From: Candidatus Saccharimonadota bacterium
GTDB lineage: Bacteria; Patescibacteriota; Saccharimonadia; Saccharimonadales; Saccharimonadaceae
Assembly: GCA_030528815.1 (NCBI GenBank)
Contig: JAUMYE010000048.1
Location: forward strand, 1 to 8,000
Length of the DNA stretch: 8,000 bases
Reading direction: 5' to 3'
Part shown: positions 1 through 6,427 of the stretch, in pieces
Layout: the number at the start of each line of letters is the position of its first letter
How positions within the stretch are numbered: the stretch's first letter is position 1
The notes under the pieces: generated by a model
What the model was told of the DNA's origin: nothing
Databases searched by the model: none
What the model saw: only the letters and a program-made list of their open reading frames with translations
Translations under genes and position numbers: made by a program

Positions 1-462
1 TCCCTCTACACTACTGAAGACGAGACGCCGAACATCATCAAGCTTACAAACGAAATCCTTCCACAAGACAAACCTCGCCACCTACTTGGCATGGGCAGCG
101 AACCACGCGATTTATTCTATGGTGCTCTATATGGCTGCGACACTTTCGACTGCGTCGGACCAACCAGACAAGCCCGCAATGGCGCAATCTATACTAAAAA
201 CGGCCGCGTAAACATCAAGAACGCTAGGTTTAAAGAAGATTTCAATCCTATCGACGAAGGTTGCGAATGTTACTGCTGCAAGCATTACAGTGCCGCTTAT
301 CTCCATCACCTCTTCAAGACTGACGAGATTACTGGTAAAACTCTTGCTAGTATTCACAACGAATATTTTATTGTTCATACCGTAGATCTAATTCGAGAAG
401 CTATCCTAAACGACACCCTCGAAGACTACATGAAAGATTTCTTAGCAAAGTATTACAACTAA
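1..462 (+). CDS. tgt: Queuine/guanine tRNA-ribosyltransferase, C-terminal part (5' end outside window)
   Basis: This enzyme exchanges guanine-34 of GUN-anticodon tRNAs for a 7-deazaguanine (preQ1 in most bacteria) in cytosolic queuosine biosynthesis. The frame is open from base 1, so the first ATG in it (91) is internal; 153 residues are visible. Numbering from the first visible residue, FDCVGPTR (49-56) carries the family's catalytic Asp (D50), followed by the conserved ARNG and GRVNIKNA segments. The structural zinc site is intact: C88, C90 and C93 (CxCx2C) with H119 in SIHN, the spacing seen in Zymomonas Tgt. The fragment ends at the usual C-terminal helical region with a TAA stop and is followed directly by a strong terminator, so tgt is the last gene of its transcription unit. 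The family assignment is secure. Whether the cell makes preQ1 or salvages a base cannot be judged from this window. Confidence 0.96.
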   Translation, partial: SLYTTEDETPNIIKLTNEILPQDKPRHLLGMGSEPRDLFYGALYGCDTFDCVGPTRQARNGAIYTKNGRVNIKNARFKEDFNPIDEGCECYCCKHYSAAYLHHLFKTDEITGKTLASIHNEYFIVHTVDLIREAILNDTLEDYMKDFLAKYYN

Positions 463-465
463 TCA

Positions 466-494
466 AAAAAACGGCTAAATAAAAGCCGTTTTTT
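466..494 (+). terminator. Bidirectional intrinsic terminator after tgt
   Basis: The stem AAAAAACGGCT (466-476) pairs with AGCCGTTTTTT (484-494) around a 7-nt A-rich loop, starting four bases after the tgt stop. It ends in a T-run on the plus strand, and the A-run at 465-471 gives an equal T-run on the minus strand. It can therefore end tgt and also stop minus-strand transcripts arriving from the surface-protein gene. Confidence 0.9.
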
Positions 495-501
495 GTTGAG
501 C

Positions 502-531
502 AAAAGAAAATCCCCCTGGGAGGTGGAGGGA
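502..531 (-). terminator. Probable minus-strand hairpin terminator
   Basis: Read on the minus strand, TCCCTC (531-526) pairs with GGGGGA (516-511), including one G-U pair, around a 9-nt loop. TTTTCTTTT follows directly (510-502). This is a short but GC-rich stem with a U-tract, positioned between the surface-protein gene and the tgt terminator. It is weaker evidence than the neighbouring 466-494 hairpin. Confidence 0.5.
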
Positions 532-557
532 CTTTCATAAGATTTAGGTCAATTTTT

Positions 558-597
558 AAGATTATGCCGACCATGGGAGAGGTGTCGGCATAATCTT
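558..597 (-). repeat. Perfect 14-bp inverted repeat (hairpin), probable 3' end of the surface-protein mRNA
   Basis: AAGATTATGCCGAC (558-571) is exactly complementary to GTCGGCATAATCTT (584-597), with a 12-nt purine-rich loop. It begins 13 bases beyond the stop of the minus-strand gene, where a terminator or mRNA-stabilising hairpin would be expected. On the minus strand the stem is followed by an A-run rather than a T-run, so it is not a classical intrinsic terminator in that direction. On the plus strand the following bases are only moderately T-rich. A role as a 3' stabiliser, a terminator working with the next hairpin, or a protein site are all possible. Confidence 0.7.
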
Positions 598-610
598 TAT
601 TAATTAGTTT

Positions 611-2080
611 TTATTTGCGTCCGAAGAAGCGGCGTGCTGCTACCGACAAAGCTGCAAAGCCTGCTGCTGCAACGCTAATCAAAGACAAGTTCAAAGCAGT
701 ATTGCTGCTATCTAGAGTATCTGGGTTTACAGTCTTTTTACCAACGCTAACCTTCCAGATGAAGAACTTTGTGTAATCGATATTATGGCCAACAATCAAA
801 GCATCGCCATCACCAACAGCCTTAATCGTTCCGTCCTCATCAACCGTTACAACATCTTCATTATTGCTGAAGAAACCAGTTACATAATCTGGAATATCAG
901 AAGGCTTCTTTTCTTCGCCCTTTTCAAGCTCGATTTTATCACCAAATTCATAGCGAGAGTAATCGATATTAACTGCATGAGTACCATCTTCGTCTTCGCA
1001 GATCAAAGTGTTCATTTCGCCAAACTTAAGATCGATTGAACCGTCACCCTTTGCACATGTAGCGCTTGTCGGGAAAAGATGCAAATCTTCAACATTCAAA
1101 TCAGCTTCAGCAGTACCATTATCATCAACATAGTCGAACTGCTTGCGCTCAGTCTTTTCACCATCAGTAAAGTCGACTAGAGTGTATGGATACTCATCGA
1201 ATACAAAAACCGTATCCTGACGAGATGCAGCTCCGCCACCTACGTACTTTACATACATCGCAGTCGCGTCATTTAGTGGTGTAACCGCGCTAGGAGAATC
1301 GGCACTCAAAGCAATATAATTTGCTTCGCTACCAAGCTTAATGCTGTATTGGAACTCTTCAATATTAGAAGCCGTTGGCGCAACATTTGTAGCAGTACAG
1401 TTACCATAGGCATTAGAACCAGTTGTACAAGAGTAAATTCTCTCAATTTGAACATTATCAAAACCATGAGGGCGCTTTACGGTGTATCTATGCTGAAGCC
1501 CATTAGTATCTGGATAATGGATAAACTCTTCCTGCCATTTCTCGCCGTCTGCGTTCTGGAAGTTAAAGTAAACACCATCGTCTTCATGTGTTGTTCCGGA
1601 CTCAGTAGCTTCGCCTAGGTGAAGGTTATAAGTTTTTGCATTTGTGCCATCGCCAATAGTAATCTCGTAATCGCCGATAGTCCAGTTTCCATTCTCGAAA
1701 TGGTAATTATAATTGCCAGACTCAGTTACTCTTGGAGTAATAGTACTTCCATTTGGGCCTTTAACTGCAACAGTTTGACCTTCTTTTGGATAAACCGTAA
1801 TACCTAGATTATCAAATGAATAGCTAATACCATATTCAATATTATCTTTCAAAGAATCGGTACCATATTCACCCCAAGCCTTACGGCCAGCACCGACCGT
1901 AACGCCACCAGATTGACCACCACCAACAATCTCAATCATATTAGGCTGAAGACTTTCTGGAATTAGATAATCTGCACTATCCTTTGCTGCGCTTGCACTT
2001 CCAAGAGGAAGCAAAGCTGCACCCAAAACGCCAGCAGCAACTGCTAAGCTTTTTACTTTCTGTACGCCAAAATGCGCCAT
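611..2080 (-). CDS. Secreted, C-terminally membrane-anchored surface protein with a Big_2-like segment
   Basis: The protein has 489 residues and no function I recognise. It opens with a Sec signal peptide (basic QKVK, hydrophobic 11-27, likely cleavage near the ASA motif at residue 31). A long beta-type, Asn/Gly/Thr-rich ectodomain follows. Four cysteines fall in two pairs (C218/C228 and C342/C361), which suits extracytoplasmic disulfides. Residues about 400-447 (SNNEDVVTVDEDGTIKAVGD and flanks) resemble a Big_2 bacterial Ig-like repeat. The C-terminus has NPDTLDSSN (452-460), a hydrophobic segment (about 464-483) and the basic tail RRFFGRK. That order matches a sorting signal, but the fifth motif residue is Leu, not Gly, so simple membrane retention is also possible. 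I chose the ATG at 2080 because GGAAAGG lies 7 nt upstream; an in-frame TTG at 2098 would add six residues and swallow this site. A surface adhesin or envelope protein is an inference. Confidence 0.85.
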   Translation of the reverse strand: MAHFGVQKVKSLAVAAGVLGAALLPLGSASAAKDSADYLIPESLQPNMIEIVGGGQSGGVTVGAGRKAWGEYGTDSLKDNIEYGISYSFDNLGITVYPKEGQTVAVKGPNGSTITPRVTESGNYNYHFENGNWTIGDYEITIGDGTNAKTYNLHLGEATESGTTHEDDGVYFNFQNADGEKWQEEFIHYPDTNGLQHRYTVKRPHGFDNVQIERIYSCTTGSNAYGNCTATNVAPTASNIEEFQYSIKLGSEANYIALSADSPSAVTPLNDATAMYVKYVGGGAASRQDTVFVFDEYPYTLVDFTDGEKTERKQFDYVDDNGTAEADLNVEDLHLFPTSATCAKGDGSIDLKFGEMNTLICEDEDGTHAVNIDYSRYEFGDKIELEKGEEKKPSDIPDYVTGFFSNNEDVVTVDEDGTIKAVGDGDALIVGHNIDYTKFFIWKVSVGKKTVNPDTLDSSNTALNLSLISVAAAGFAALSVAARRFFGRK

Positions 2081-2087
2081 TTTTTTG

Positions 2088-2094
2088 CCTTTCC
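2088..2094 (-). promoter_or_regulatory. Shine-Dalgarno site fixing the surface-protein start
   Basis: The minus strand reads GGAAAGG followed by seven bases and ATG (2080). This supports ATG 2080 over the in-frame TTG at 2098, and contrasts with the leader-free starts of the permease and cysS in the same window. Confidence 0.6.
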
Positions 2095-2107
2095 GCAAAA
2101 AACTCCC

Positions 2108-2116
2108 AATATATCA
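2108..2116 (-). promoter_or_regulatory. Extended -10 promoter candidate, proximal, for the surface-protein gene
   Basis: TGATATATT on the minus strand is an extended -10 element (TGnTATATT). It would start RNA near 2098-2102 and give a leader of about 20 nt that still contains the Shine-Dalgarno site. No good -35 hexamer is seen at 16-18 bases. It competes with the distal candidate at 2190-2219, and which is used cannot be settled by eye. Confidence 0.45.
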
Positions 2117-2125
2117 CAAAGTGAC

Positions 2126-2141
2126 CATTATTAATATAATG
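2126..2141. repeat. Short inverted repeat, possible operator
   Basis: CATTAT (2126-2131) and ATAATG (2136-2141) form an inverted repeat with a 4-base AT centre. It sits just upstream of the proximal -10 of the surface-protein gene, where an operator could lie. In such AT-rich DNA this may be chance. Confidence 0.25.
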
Positions 2142-2189
2142 TTCGTATTTTTTGCTTTTTTACTTTTTATTTTGACCTTTTGTACCTCT

Positions 2190-2219
2190 AATATAGCACA
2201 AGCTTTTTGATATTTGCAA
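2190..2219 (-). promoter_or_regulatory. Distal promoter candidate for the surface-protein gene
   Basis: On the minus strand TTGCAA (2219-2214) is followed after 18 bases by TATATT (2195-2190), which is preceded by TGC and so forms an extended -10. RNA would start near 2183 and carry a leader of about 100 nt. That leader includes the T/A-rich tract and the inverted repeat at 2126-2141. Confidence 0.4.
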
Positions 2220-2262
2220 GACTTTTTGAAAAATGCCCTGCCATCTTAATATATCTATCCCG

Positions 2263-2271
2263 TGCTACAAT
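2263..2271 (+). promoter_or_regulatory. Extended -10 promoter of the permease gene, leaderless type
   Basis: TGCTACAAT is a near-consensus extended -10 box. Its last base lies 6 nt before the ATG at 2278, so the expected start of transcription falls on or next to the A of the start codon. No Shine-Dalgarno site precedes that ATG. No clear -35 is present at normal spacing, as often tolerated with an extended -10. Confidence 0.65.
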
Positions 2272-2277
2272 ATCCTT

Positions 2278-3423
2278 ATGGACAATACTCATAAACTCGA
2301 GATTAGTACCAAAACCTTCATACGGTTCTGGCTAGTTCTTTTCGGCCTAGCTCTTGCAGGTCTCTTATTATTTAAAGCCGCTGCCGGCTTAATCATTCTT
2401 GGCGCTGCCCTATTCTTAGCTCTCGCCATTTCGCCACTAGTTAACAAATTAGCAGACATTATTCCAGGCCAAGGACGCAAGCTTCCTATCGCCCTGTCGT
2501 ATATTATTGTCGTTGGCGTAGTTATTGCCTTTGTTGCTATTGTTGTGCCAACCATTGGTAACGAAACCCAGCGTTTCATTACAAACTTGCCGCAAATCTA
2601 CAACAATTCCAGCATTAATCTAGAATTCTTGAACAAGTTCGGTAAAAACTTCGGCATAGATAATCTTCAGGGCGAAATTAGCACTGCTCTCGGAGACTTC
2701 TCCAGCAACTTCATTAAAGACTTTGGCGCAAACCTCGCTAACACCGTTGGTGCAATCGGCAGCGCTGTTACGGCAACAATTCTTATCTTAGTTCTTGCCT
2801 TCTTTATGCTTATCGAAGGTCCAGATATTATTAGACAATTCTGGAGCAATTTCCGCACCAACGAGCACGCTGGTAAAATCCAGACCATCATCACTCGTAT
2901 GGCACAGGTTGTTAGCAAATACGTTTCAAACGCTATTACTGTCGGTCTAATTAACGCCTGTTTCACTTCCATTTCCGTCTTTGTCCTAAGTCTCATCTTT
3001 GACTTCTCTTCCGGTCTAGCTTTCCCAATGGGCATCATTACCGGCGTCCTAAGCCTTATTCCAATGTTCGGTAGCTTCATCGGCGGCGCACTCGTTGCAT
3101 TGCTCCTTGCCTTCAACTCCTGGCCAGCTGGTCTTGCTTTCTTGATCTATACCATCATCTATCTACAGATCGAAAGCAACTTCATTTCACCGAAGGTTCA
3201 AGGCAAAGGTTTGCAACTTCCCGCTCTCGTTGTCCTCGCAAGCGTTACGATTGGCGTATATATGTTCGGCCTAATCGGCGCAATCGTTGCTATTCCTATT
3301 GCGGGCTGCATTAAAGTCTTGCTCGAAGAGCTTGGCGACGGCTTCCTTCCTTCCAAGAAAGAAAAGAAAGCCAAACGCGCCAAAGAACAAGATTCAGACA
3401 AAAAACTAATCGCAAAGAATTAA
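2278..3423 (+). CDS. AI-2E family transporter / PerM-type permease
   Basis: This is a 381-residue multi-pass inner-membrane protein of the AI-2E transporter (PerM/YhhQ-unrelated, TqsA-like) family. Hydrophobic segments lie near residues 14-32, 36-57, 71-93, 158-180, 217-243, 246-281, 285-298 and 315-346, with a soluble region of about 60 residues between the third and fourth. Family hallmarks are visible: SLIPMFGSFIGG (259-270), then QIESNFISPKVQGKGLQLP (297-315) and the Gly/Pro-rich last helix GLIGAIVAIP (331-340). The C-terminus is a Lys-rich cytosolic tail. Substrates vary across the family (AI-2 export in TqsA; Na+/H+ exchange has been claimed for some members), so none is assigned. An upstream in-frame ATG at 2233 would place the promoter -10 inside the gene and adds an atypical, non-conserved leader, so I prefer 2278. 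The gene is divergent from the surface-protein gene and convergent with cysS. Confidence 0.92.
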   Translation: MDNTHKLEISTKTFIRFWLVLFGLALAGLLLFKAAAGLIILGAALFLALAISPLVNKLADIIPGQGRKLPIALSYIIVVGVVIAFVAIVVPTIGNETQRFITNLPQIYNNSSINLEFLNKFGKNFGIDNLQGEISTALGDFSSNFIKDFGANLANTVGAIGSAVTATILILVLAFFMLIEGPDIIRQFWSNFRTNEHAGKIQTIITRMAQVVSKYVSNAITVGLINACFTSISVFVLSLIFDFSSGLAFPMGIITGVLSLIPMFGSFIGGALVALLLAFNSWPAGLAFLIYTIIYLQIESNFISPKVQGKGLQLPALVVLASVTIGVYMFGLIGAIVAIPIAGCIKVLLEELGDGFLPSKKEKKAKRAKEQDSDKKLIAKN

Positions 3424-3431
3424 GTCCATAA

Positions 3432-3461
3432 AAATACCGCTCCAGTTATAGAGCGGTATTT
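3432..3461. terminator. Bidirectional terminator between the permease gene and cysS
   Basis: AAATACCGCTC (3432-3442) pairs perfectly with GAGCGGTATTT (3451-3461) across an 8-nt loop. A T-run closes it on the plus strand and the A-run at 3430-3434 gives one on the minus strand. It serves both convergent genes, whose stops lie 8 bases (permease) and 6 bases (cysS) away. Confidence 0.88.
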
Positions 3462-3467
3462 TACTAT

Positions 3468-4823
3468 CTATTTAAAGCGCCAGTGAGTTTTGTCTTTGCC
3501 ATCCAAAACTTCAATACCATCGCGCGCCAGTTCATCACGAATCTTATCCGCTAAAGCGTAATCTTTCATCTCTTTAGCTTTTACGCGATCCGCAATCTTT
3601 TCCTTGTCCTCATCCGAGATATCTGGCGTAGATTCAAGAAGACCTAGACCAAATACTTCATCCAAGAATTTAACAAAATCTTCACTTGGAACAGATTTAG
3701 AAACAGCTTCATCAAGCTTCGCAAACGCGCCAGCAGAGTTTAGATTGTTATTGAGCTCGTTCAAGATTTCTTCACGGAGCTCTGGTAAATCTTCGCCCTT
3801 TTCCTGCCACCTTAATGCGGCGAAGTTCCTATAGTTCATTAAACGCTGATGCGCAGCAAACAAATCCTGGAAAGTAAAGTTGCGCTCGGACTGGTAATGA
3901 CCTTGTAAGATCCACATCTTGAAGTCCATCGGAGTATAACCCTTCTCTGCAAGATCGGCAAAGGTATAGCCGTTACCAAGAGATTTCGAAATCTTCTGGC
4001 CGTCACTCGTAATAAAGTTACAATGTACCCAATAGTTACTAAACTTCTTACCAAAAGCTGCCTCGCTCTGAGCAATCTCGTTGCTATGGTGAACCATAAT
4101 ATGATCAATACCACCGGTATGAATATCCAAAGTTTCACCAAGCTCTTCGTGGGCAATTACGGAACATTCTAGATGCCAGCCAGGATAACCGTCGCGACCA
4201 CGATATTTCCAACGCATCGCATGATCCTCGCCCTCCTGAATCCACTTCCAGACTGCAAAGTCTGAAGCGTTGCGCTTTTCGCTGCTAAACTCTACGCGCT
4301 TACCAGCCTGCAAATGCTCAAGATCGAGATGAGCAAAATCTGCATAGCCTTCAAACTTACTCGTATCAAAATACAAACCATCTTTCGTGTCATAAAGATA
4401 GCCCTTCTCGTCGAGCAAATCTACGAGCTTCATGTCCTGCTCGATATACTTCGTTGCCGGGCAAACCTTTGCTGGCTCTAGTAAATTAAGAGCATGGAAA
4501 TTATCTAGGAATGCATCAGAATATTTCTTTGCGATATCCCAAACCGTCAAACCTTCACGACGTGCGCCCTTCTCCATTTTGTCTTCGCCATCATCAGCAT
4601 CAGAGGTAAGATGACCCACATCTGTAAGATTCATAATGCGCTTCACCTTCCAGCCGTTAAGCTGCAAAGTGCGAACGAGCAAATCCCAATAGACATAGCT
4701 CGTCATATTGCCGATGTGCGCATAACTATATACCGTTGGACCACAAGTATAAATCTTAACTTCGTTAGGATTTTGTGGCTTAAATTCTTCGAGCTTTCTA
4801 CTCGCGGTGTTATATAGTTTCAT
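3468..4823 (-). CDS. cysS: Cysteinyl-tRNA synthetase
   Basis: This class I synthetase charges tRNA-Cys in the cytosol. The 451 residues are close to the usual bacterial length. The catalytic core holds the HIGH-type motif HIGN (36-39) and KISKS (277-281). The four expected zinc ligands that select cysteine are present: C27 (YTCGPT), C220 (GWHLEC), H245 and E249 (in HHSNEIAQ). The end carries the small anticodon-binding region with KDYALADKIRDEL (420-432) and a final THWRFK. No domain is missing, so the enzyme should be active. The ATG at 4823 matches the conserved family N-terminus (KLYNTASRK). A TATAAT box nine bases upstream suggests its own promoter and a leader of only a few bases, so it is monocistronic despite lying downstream of the zinc-ribbon genes, which are closed off by a terminator. 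Confidence 0.97.
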   Translation of the reverse strand: MKLYNTASRKLEEFKPQNPNEVKIYTCGPTVYSYAHIGNMTSYVYWDLLVRTLQLNGWKVKRIMNLTDVGHLTSDADDGEDKMEKGARREGLTVWDIAKKYSDAFLDNFHALNLLEPAKVCPATKYIEQDMKLVDLLDEKGYLYDTKDGLYFDTSKFEGYADFAHLDLEHLQAGKRVEFSSEKRNASDFAVWKWIQEGEDHAMRWKYRGRDGYPGWHLECSVIAHEELGETLDIHTGGIDHIMVHHSNEIAQSEAAFGKKFSNYWVHCNFITSDGQKISKSLGNGYTFADLAEKGYTPMDFKMWILQGHYQSERNFTFQDLFAAHQRLMNYRNFAALRWQEKGEDLPELREEILNELNNNLNSAGAFAKLDEAVSKSVPSEDFVKFLDEVFGLGLLESTPDISDEDKEKIADRVKAKEMKDYALADKIRDELARDGIEVLDGKDKTHWRFK

Positions 4824-4832
4824 AATAAGCTC

Positions 4833-4838
4833 ATTATA
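4833..4838 (-). promoter_or_regulatory. cysS promoter -10 box, near-leaderless
   Basis: The minus strand reads TATAAT, nine bases from the cysS ATG. RNA should begin about 0-4 nt before the start codon, leaving no room for a Shine-Dalgarno site. A weak -35 (TTTGTG at 17-base spacing or TTGTGC at 16) overlaps the T-run of the preceding terminator. Confidence 0.65.
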
Positions 4839-4858
4839 TCAAATAACAGAGATAGCAC

Positions 4859-4884
4859 AAAAAGGACCGCCCCTCGCGGTCCTT
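4859..4884 (-). terminator. Intrinsic terminator of the zinc-ribbon operon
   Basis: On the minus strand AAGGACCGC (4884-4876) pairs with GCGGTCCTT (4870-4862) over a 5-nt loop and runs into five T (4863-4859). It starts four bases after the stop of the second zinc-ribbon gene and ends where the cysS promoter begins. Confidence 0.92.
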
Positions 4885-4888
4885 CCGA

Positions 4889-6415
4889 TTACTTTCCGTA
4901 TTTGTCTTTTACTTCCTGCTCGGCCTTGGCGCCAACCGGAGTACTGTTTACTGGAGAATCTGCTGAACGTCCAATTCCTAGGAAGTTCGCCATCTTTTCG
5001 CCCATCATCTTTTCGTTGTTCGTTGCGATCACGCCAGTCATACGCGTGCCATTTTCGCCCTGAATACGAGAGTTCCTGAGACGCTTTCTCTGCTCAAACA
5101 AAGTATCTTTCTTAGTTAGATTCTGAATCTCTGTTCTCGTTTCTTTCTCATAGGTATGTCGCTTATCCATATTGCGGTACTTCGTCGTCTTTATCCAGTA
5201 GAACAAGAATCCAGGAGTAAAGCCAAGAAGACCGAGCCAGAATGGATTATCGTCGTCATCAAAGTTGCTCAAACACATCTTGATCCACATAAGGCCTAAG
5301 ATAATGCCAATAATCTCGATAATCGTCGAGACGACTACAAGACGAGATTTATTAATCGGTACACTACCCATCGTCTCACCAGTTCTGGCATTTACGGCCA
5401 CATAATGCAAAAGACCATTATCTTCTTGCCTATAGCTATAGAGCCAAACTGGAAGATATGCCGCTTTCCAAGAAGAGCCTTTAATCTCTGTCACCTCAGA
5501 ACTCCAAGCCTCACCACGATCGTAGAAAGACTTCATATCCTGATACATCTTGTACCTAGATATATCTTCAACCTGAAGCTTAATCTGAGCATCCAAACCA
5601 CCAACGTTCGTATCGCGACGTTCACTAGCGTAGCCAATCAAGAAGTTAGGATTCCAATCAACGCAGTTCTCCGTATCGAATGGCATAATAGCGTTAATAA
5701 CATTATTTGTATTTGTCTTAATATTCTGGTTTAGCTTGTCACTAGATGCCTCAATTGTCAAATCATCTACCAAGATATCAAAATCACGCTCAACATTATA
5801 AGCATCTGCATCATAATAAGTCGTACTTGAATGCTCGCCGGTCCTAACTGTATACTGGCGCACTTTATGCTCTGCGATACCCTTCAAATTCGAATGAGCA
5901 TTTACGTCTACGACCATGTATGGCAAGAATACGCCCATAACGTTTTCGGCTTTAAACTCTTTCTTGAACTGAGGATGAGCAAAGAATTGACGTTTATCCA
6001 CGAAAGCCTTAATTCTAGATTCGGCATCACCCTTCTCTAGTTTGAATGGCAAAACCATATCCGGAACAGCACCGTTCGGCATCTTTTCGTTCAAAGCAAA
6101 ATTATGACGACACCAGTGACAGCGCGCGCTGACAGATTCTTGCGCATTAATCACAACCTCTGCGCCACAAGCAGGACACTTAAAGGTCATAATTACCGAC
6201 TCATCAGGAATAATGTCTACCGCGCCCGCAGCGACATTCCTATCCTTCATATCCTTCGAGACGCCAGCCTTGTTAGTCTTTACGCCCTCAAATTCTGCAC
6301 GACAATACTTACACTTTAGCAAGCCTGTTTTTGCAATTGGTACAACTTCTGTCGCACCACAATGCGGACATCGGTTTAATCCATTATCATTATTTTTTAC
6401 TGCTGCTTCCGCCAT
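4889..6415 (-). CDS. Double zinc-ribbon membrane protein (paralogue B, two-helix anchor)
   Basis: The protein has 508 residues and no established function. Two TFIIB-like zinc ribbons open it: C16/C19/C35/C38 and C80/C83/C99/C102. A core follows with VPDMVLPFKL (117-126), GVFLPYMVVDVNAH (161-174), NNVINAIMPFDTEN (237-250) and WKAAYLPVWLYS (316-327), then VNARTGETMGSVP (341-353). The PFK, YLPVWL and N-TG-G-P motifs fit the family annotated as TFIIB-type zinc ribbon-containing proteins. Two hydrophobic helices (about 359-381 and 391-408) flank the acidic loop DDDD (386-389). A basic, probably cytosolic tail of about 100 residues follows. By the positive-inside rule, ribbons and tail face the cytosol. 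AAGGGG lies 6 nt before the ATG and 12 nt separate it from the upstream paralogue, so the two are co-transcribed and probably function together. Old annotations of such proteins as PriA-like helicases reflect only the ribbons; no helicase motif is seen. Confidence 0.88.
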   Translation of the reverse strand: MAEAAVKNNDNGLNRCPHCGATEVVPIAKTGLLKCKYCRAEFEGVKTNKAGVSKDMKDRNVAAGAVDIIPDESVIMTFKCPACGAEVVINAQESVSARCHWCRHNFALNEKMPNGAVPDMVLPFKLEKGDAESRIKAFVDKRQFFAHPQFKKEFKAENVMGVFLPYMVVDVNAHSNLKGIAEHKVRQYTVRTGEHSSTTYYDADAYNVERDFDILVDDLTIEASSDKLNQNIKTNTNNVINAIMPFDTENCVDWNPNFLIGYASERRDTNVGGLDAQIKLQVEDISRYKMYQDMKSFYDRGEAWSSEVTEIKGSSWKAAYLPVWLYSYRQEDNGLLHYVAVNARTGETMGSVPINKSRLVVVSTIIEIIGIILGLMWIKMCLSNFDDDDNPFWLGLLGFTPGFLFYWIKTTKYRNMDKRHTYEKETRTEIQNLTKKDTLFEQRKRLRNSRIQGENGTRMTGVIATNNEKMMGEKMANFLGIGRSADSPVNSTPVGAKAEQEVKDKYGK

Positions 6416-6421
6416 TAATAA

Positions 6422-6427
6422 CCCCTT
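6422..6427 (-). promoter_or_regulatory. Shine-Dalgarno site of paralogue B in the intercistronic gap
   Basis: The minus strand reads AAGGGG immediately after the TAA of paralogue A, six bases before the ATG at 6415. The tight spacing supports translation from a shared mRNA and fixes the start of paralogue B. Confidence 0.7.

Noticed and set aside
564..593. Nine-codon open frame MPTMGEVSA inside the 558-597 hairpin
   Set aside because: There is no ribosome binding site at a useful distance and the start lies in a stable stem; chance is the simpler explanation.
2081..2098. TTG at 2098 as the start of the surface protein
   Set aside because: ATG 2080 has GGAAAGG at good spacing; the TTG start would consume that site and has no better one upstream.
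2233..2277. Upstream ATG at 2233 as the start of the AI-2E family permease
   Set aside because: It adds a 15-residue leader unlike the family, has no Shine-Dalgarno site, and would put the extended -10 box inside the gene. ATG 2278 fits the promoter better.
2667..3116. 149-codon open frame on the minus strand within the permease gene
   Set aside because: It is antisense to a clear membrane-protein gene, and its Arg/Lys/Met/Thr-rich composition is the expected shadow of hydrophobic codons; no ribosome site or family resemblance.
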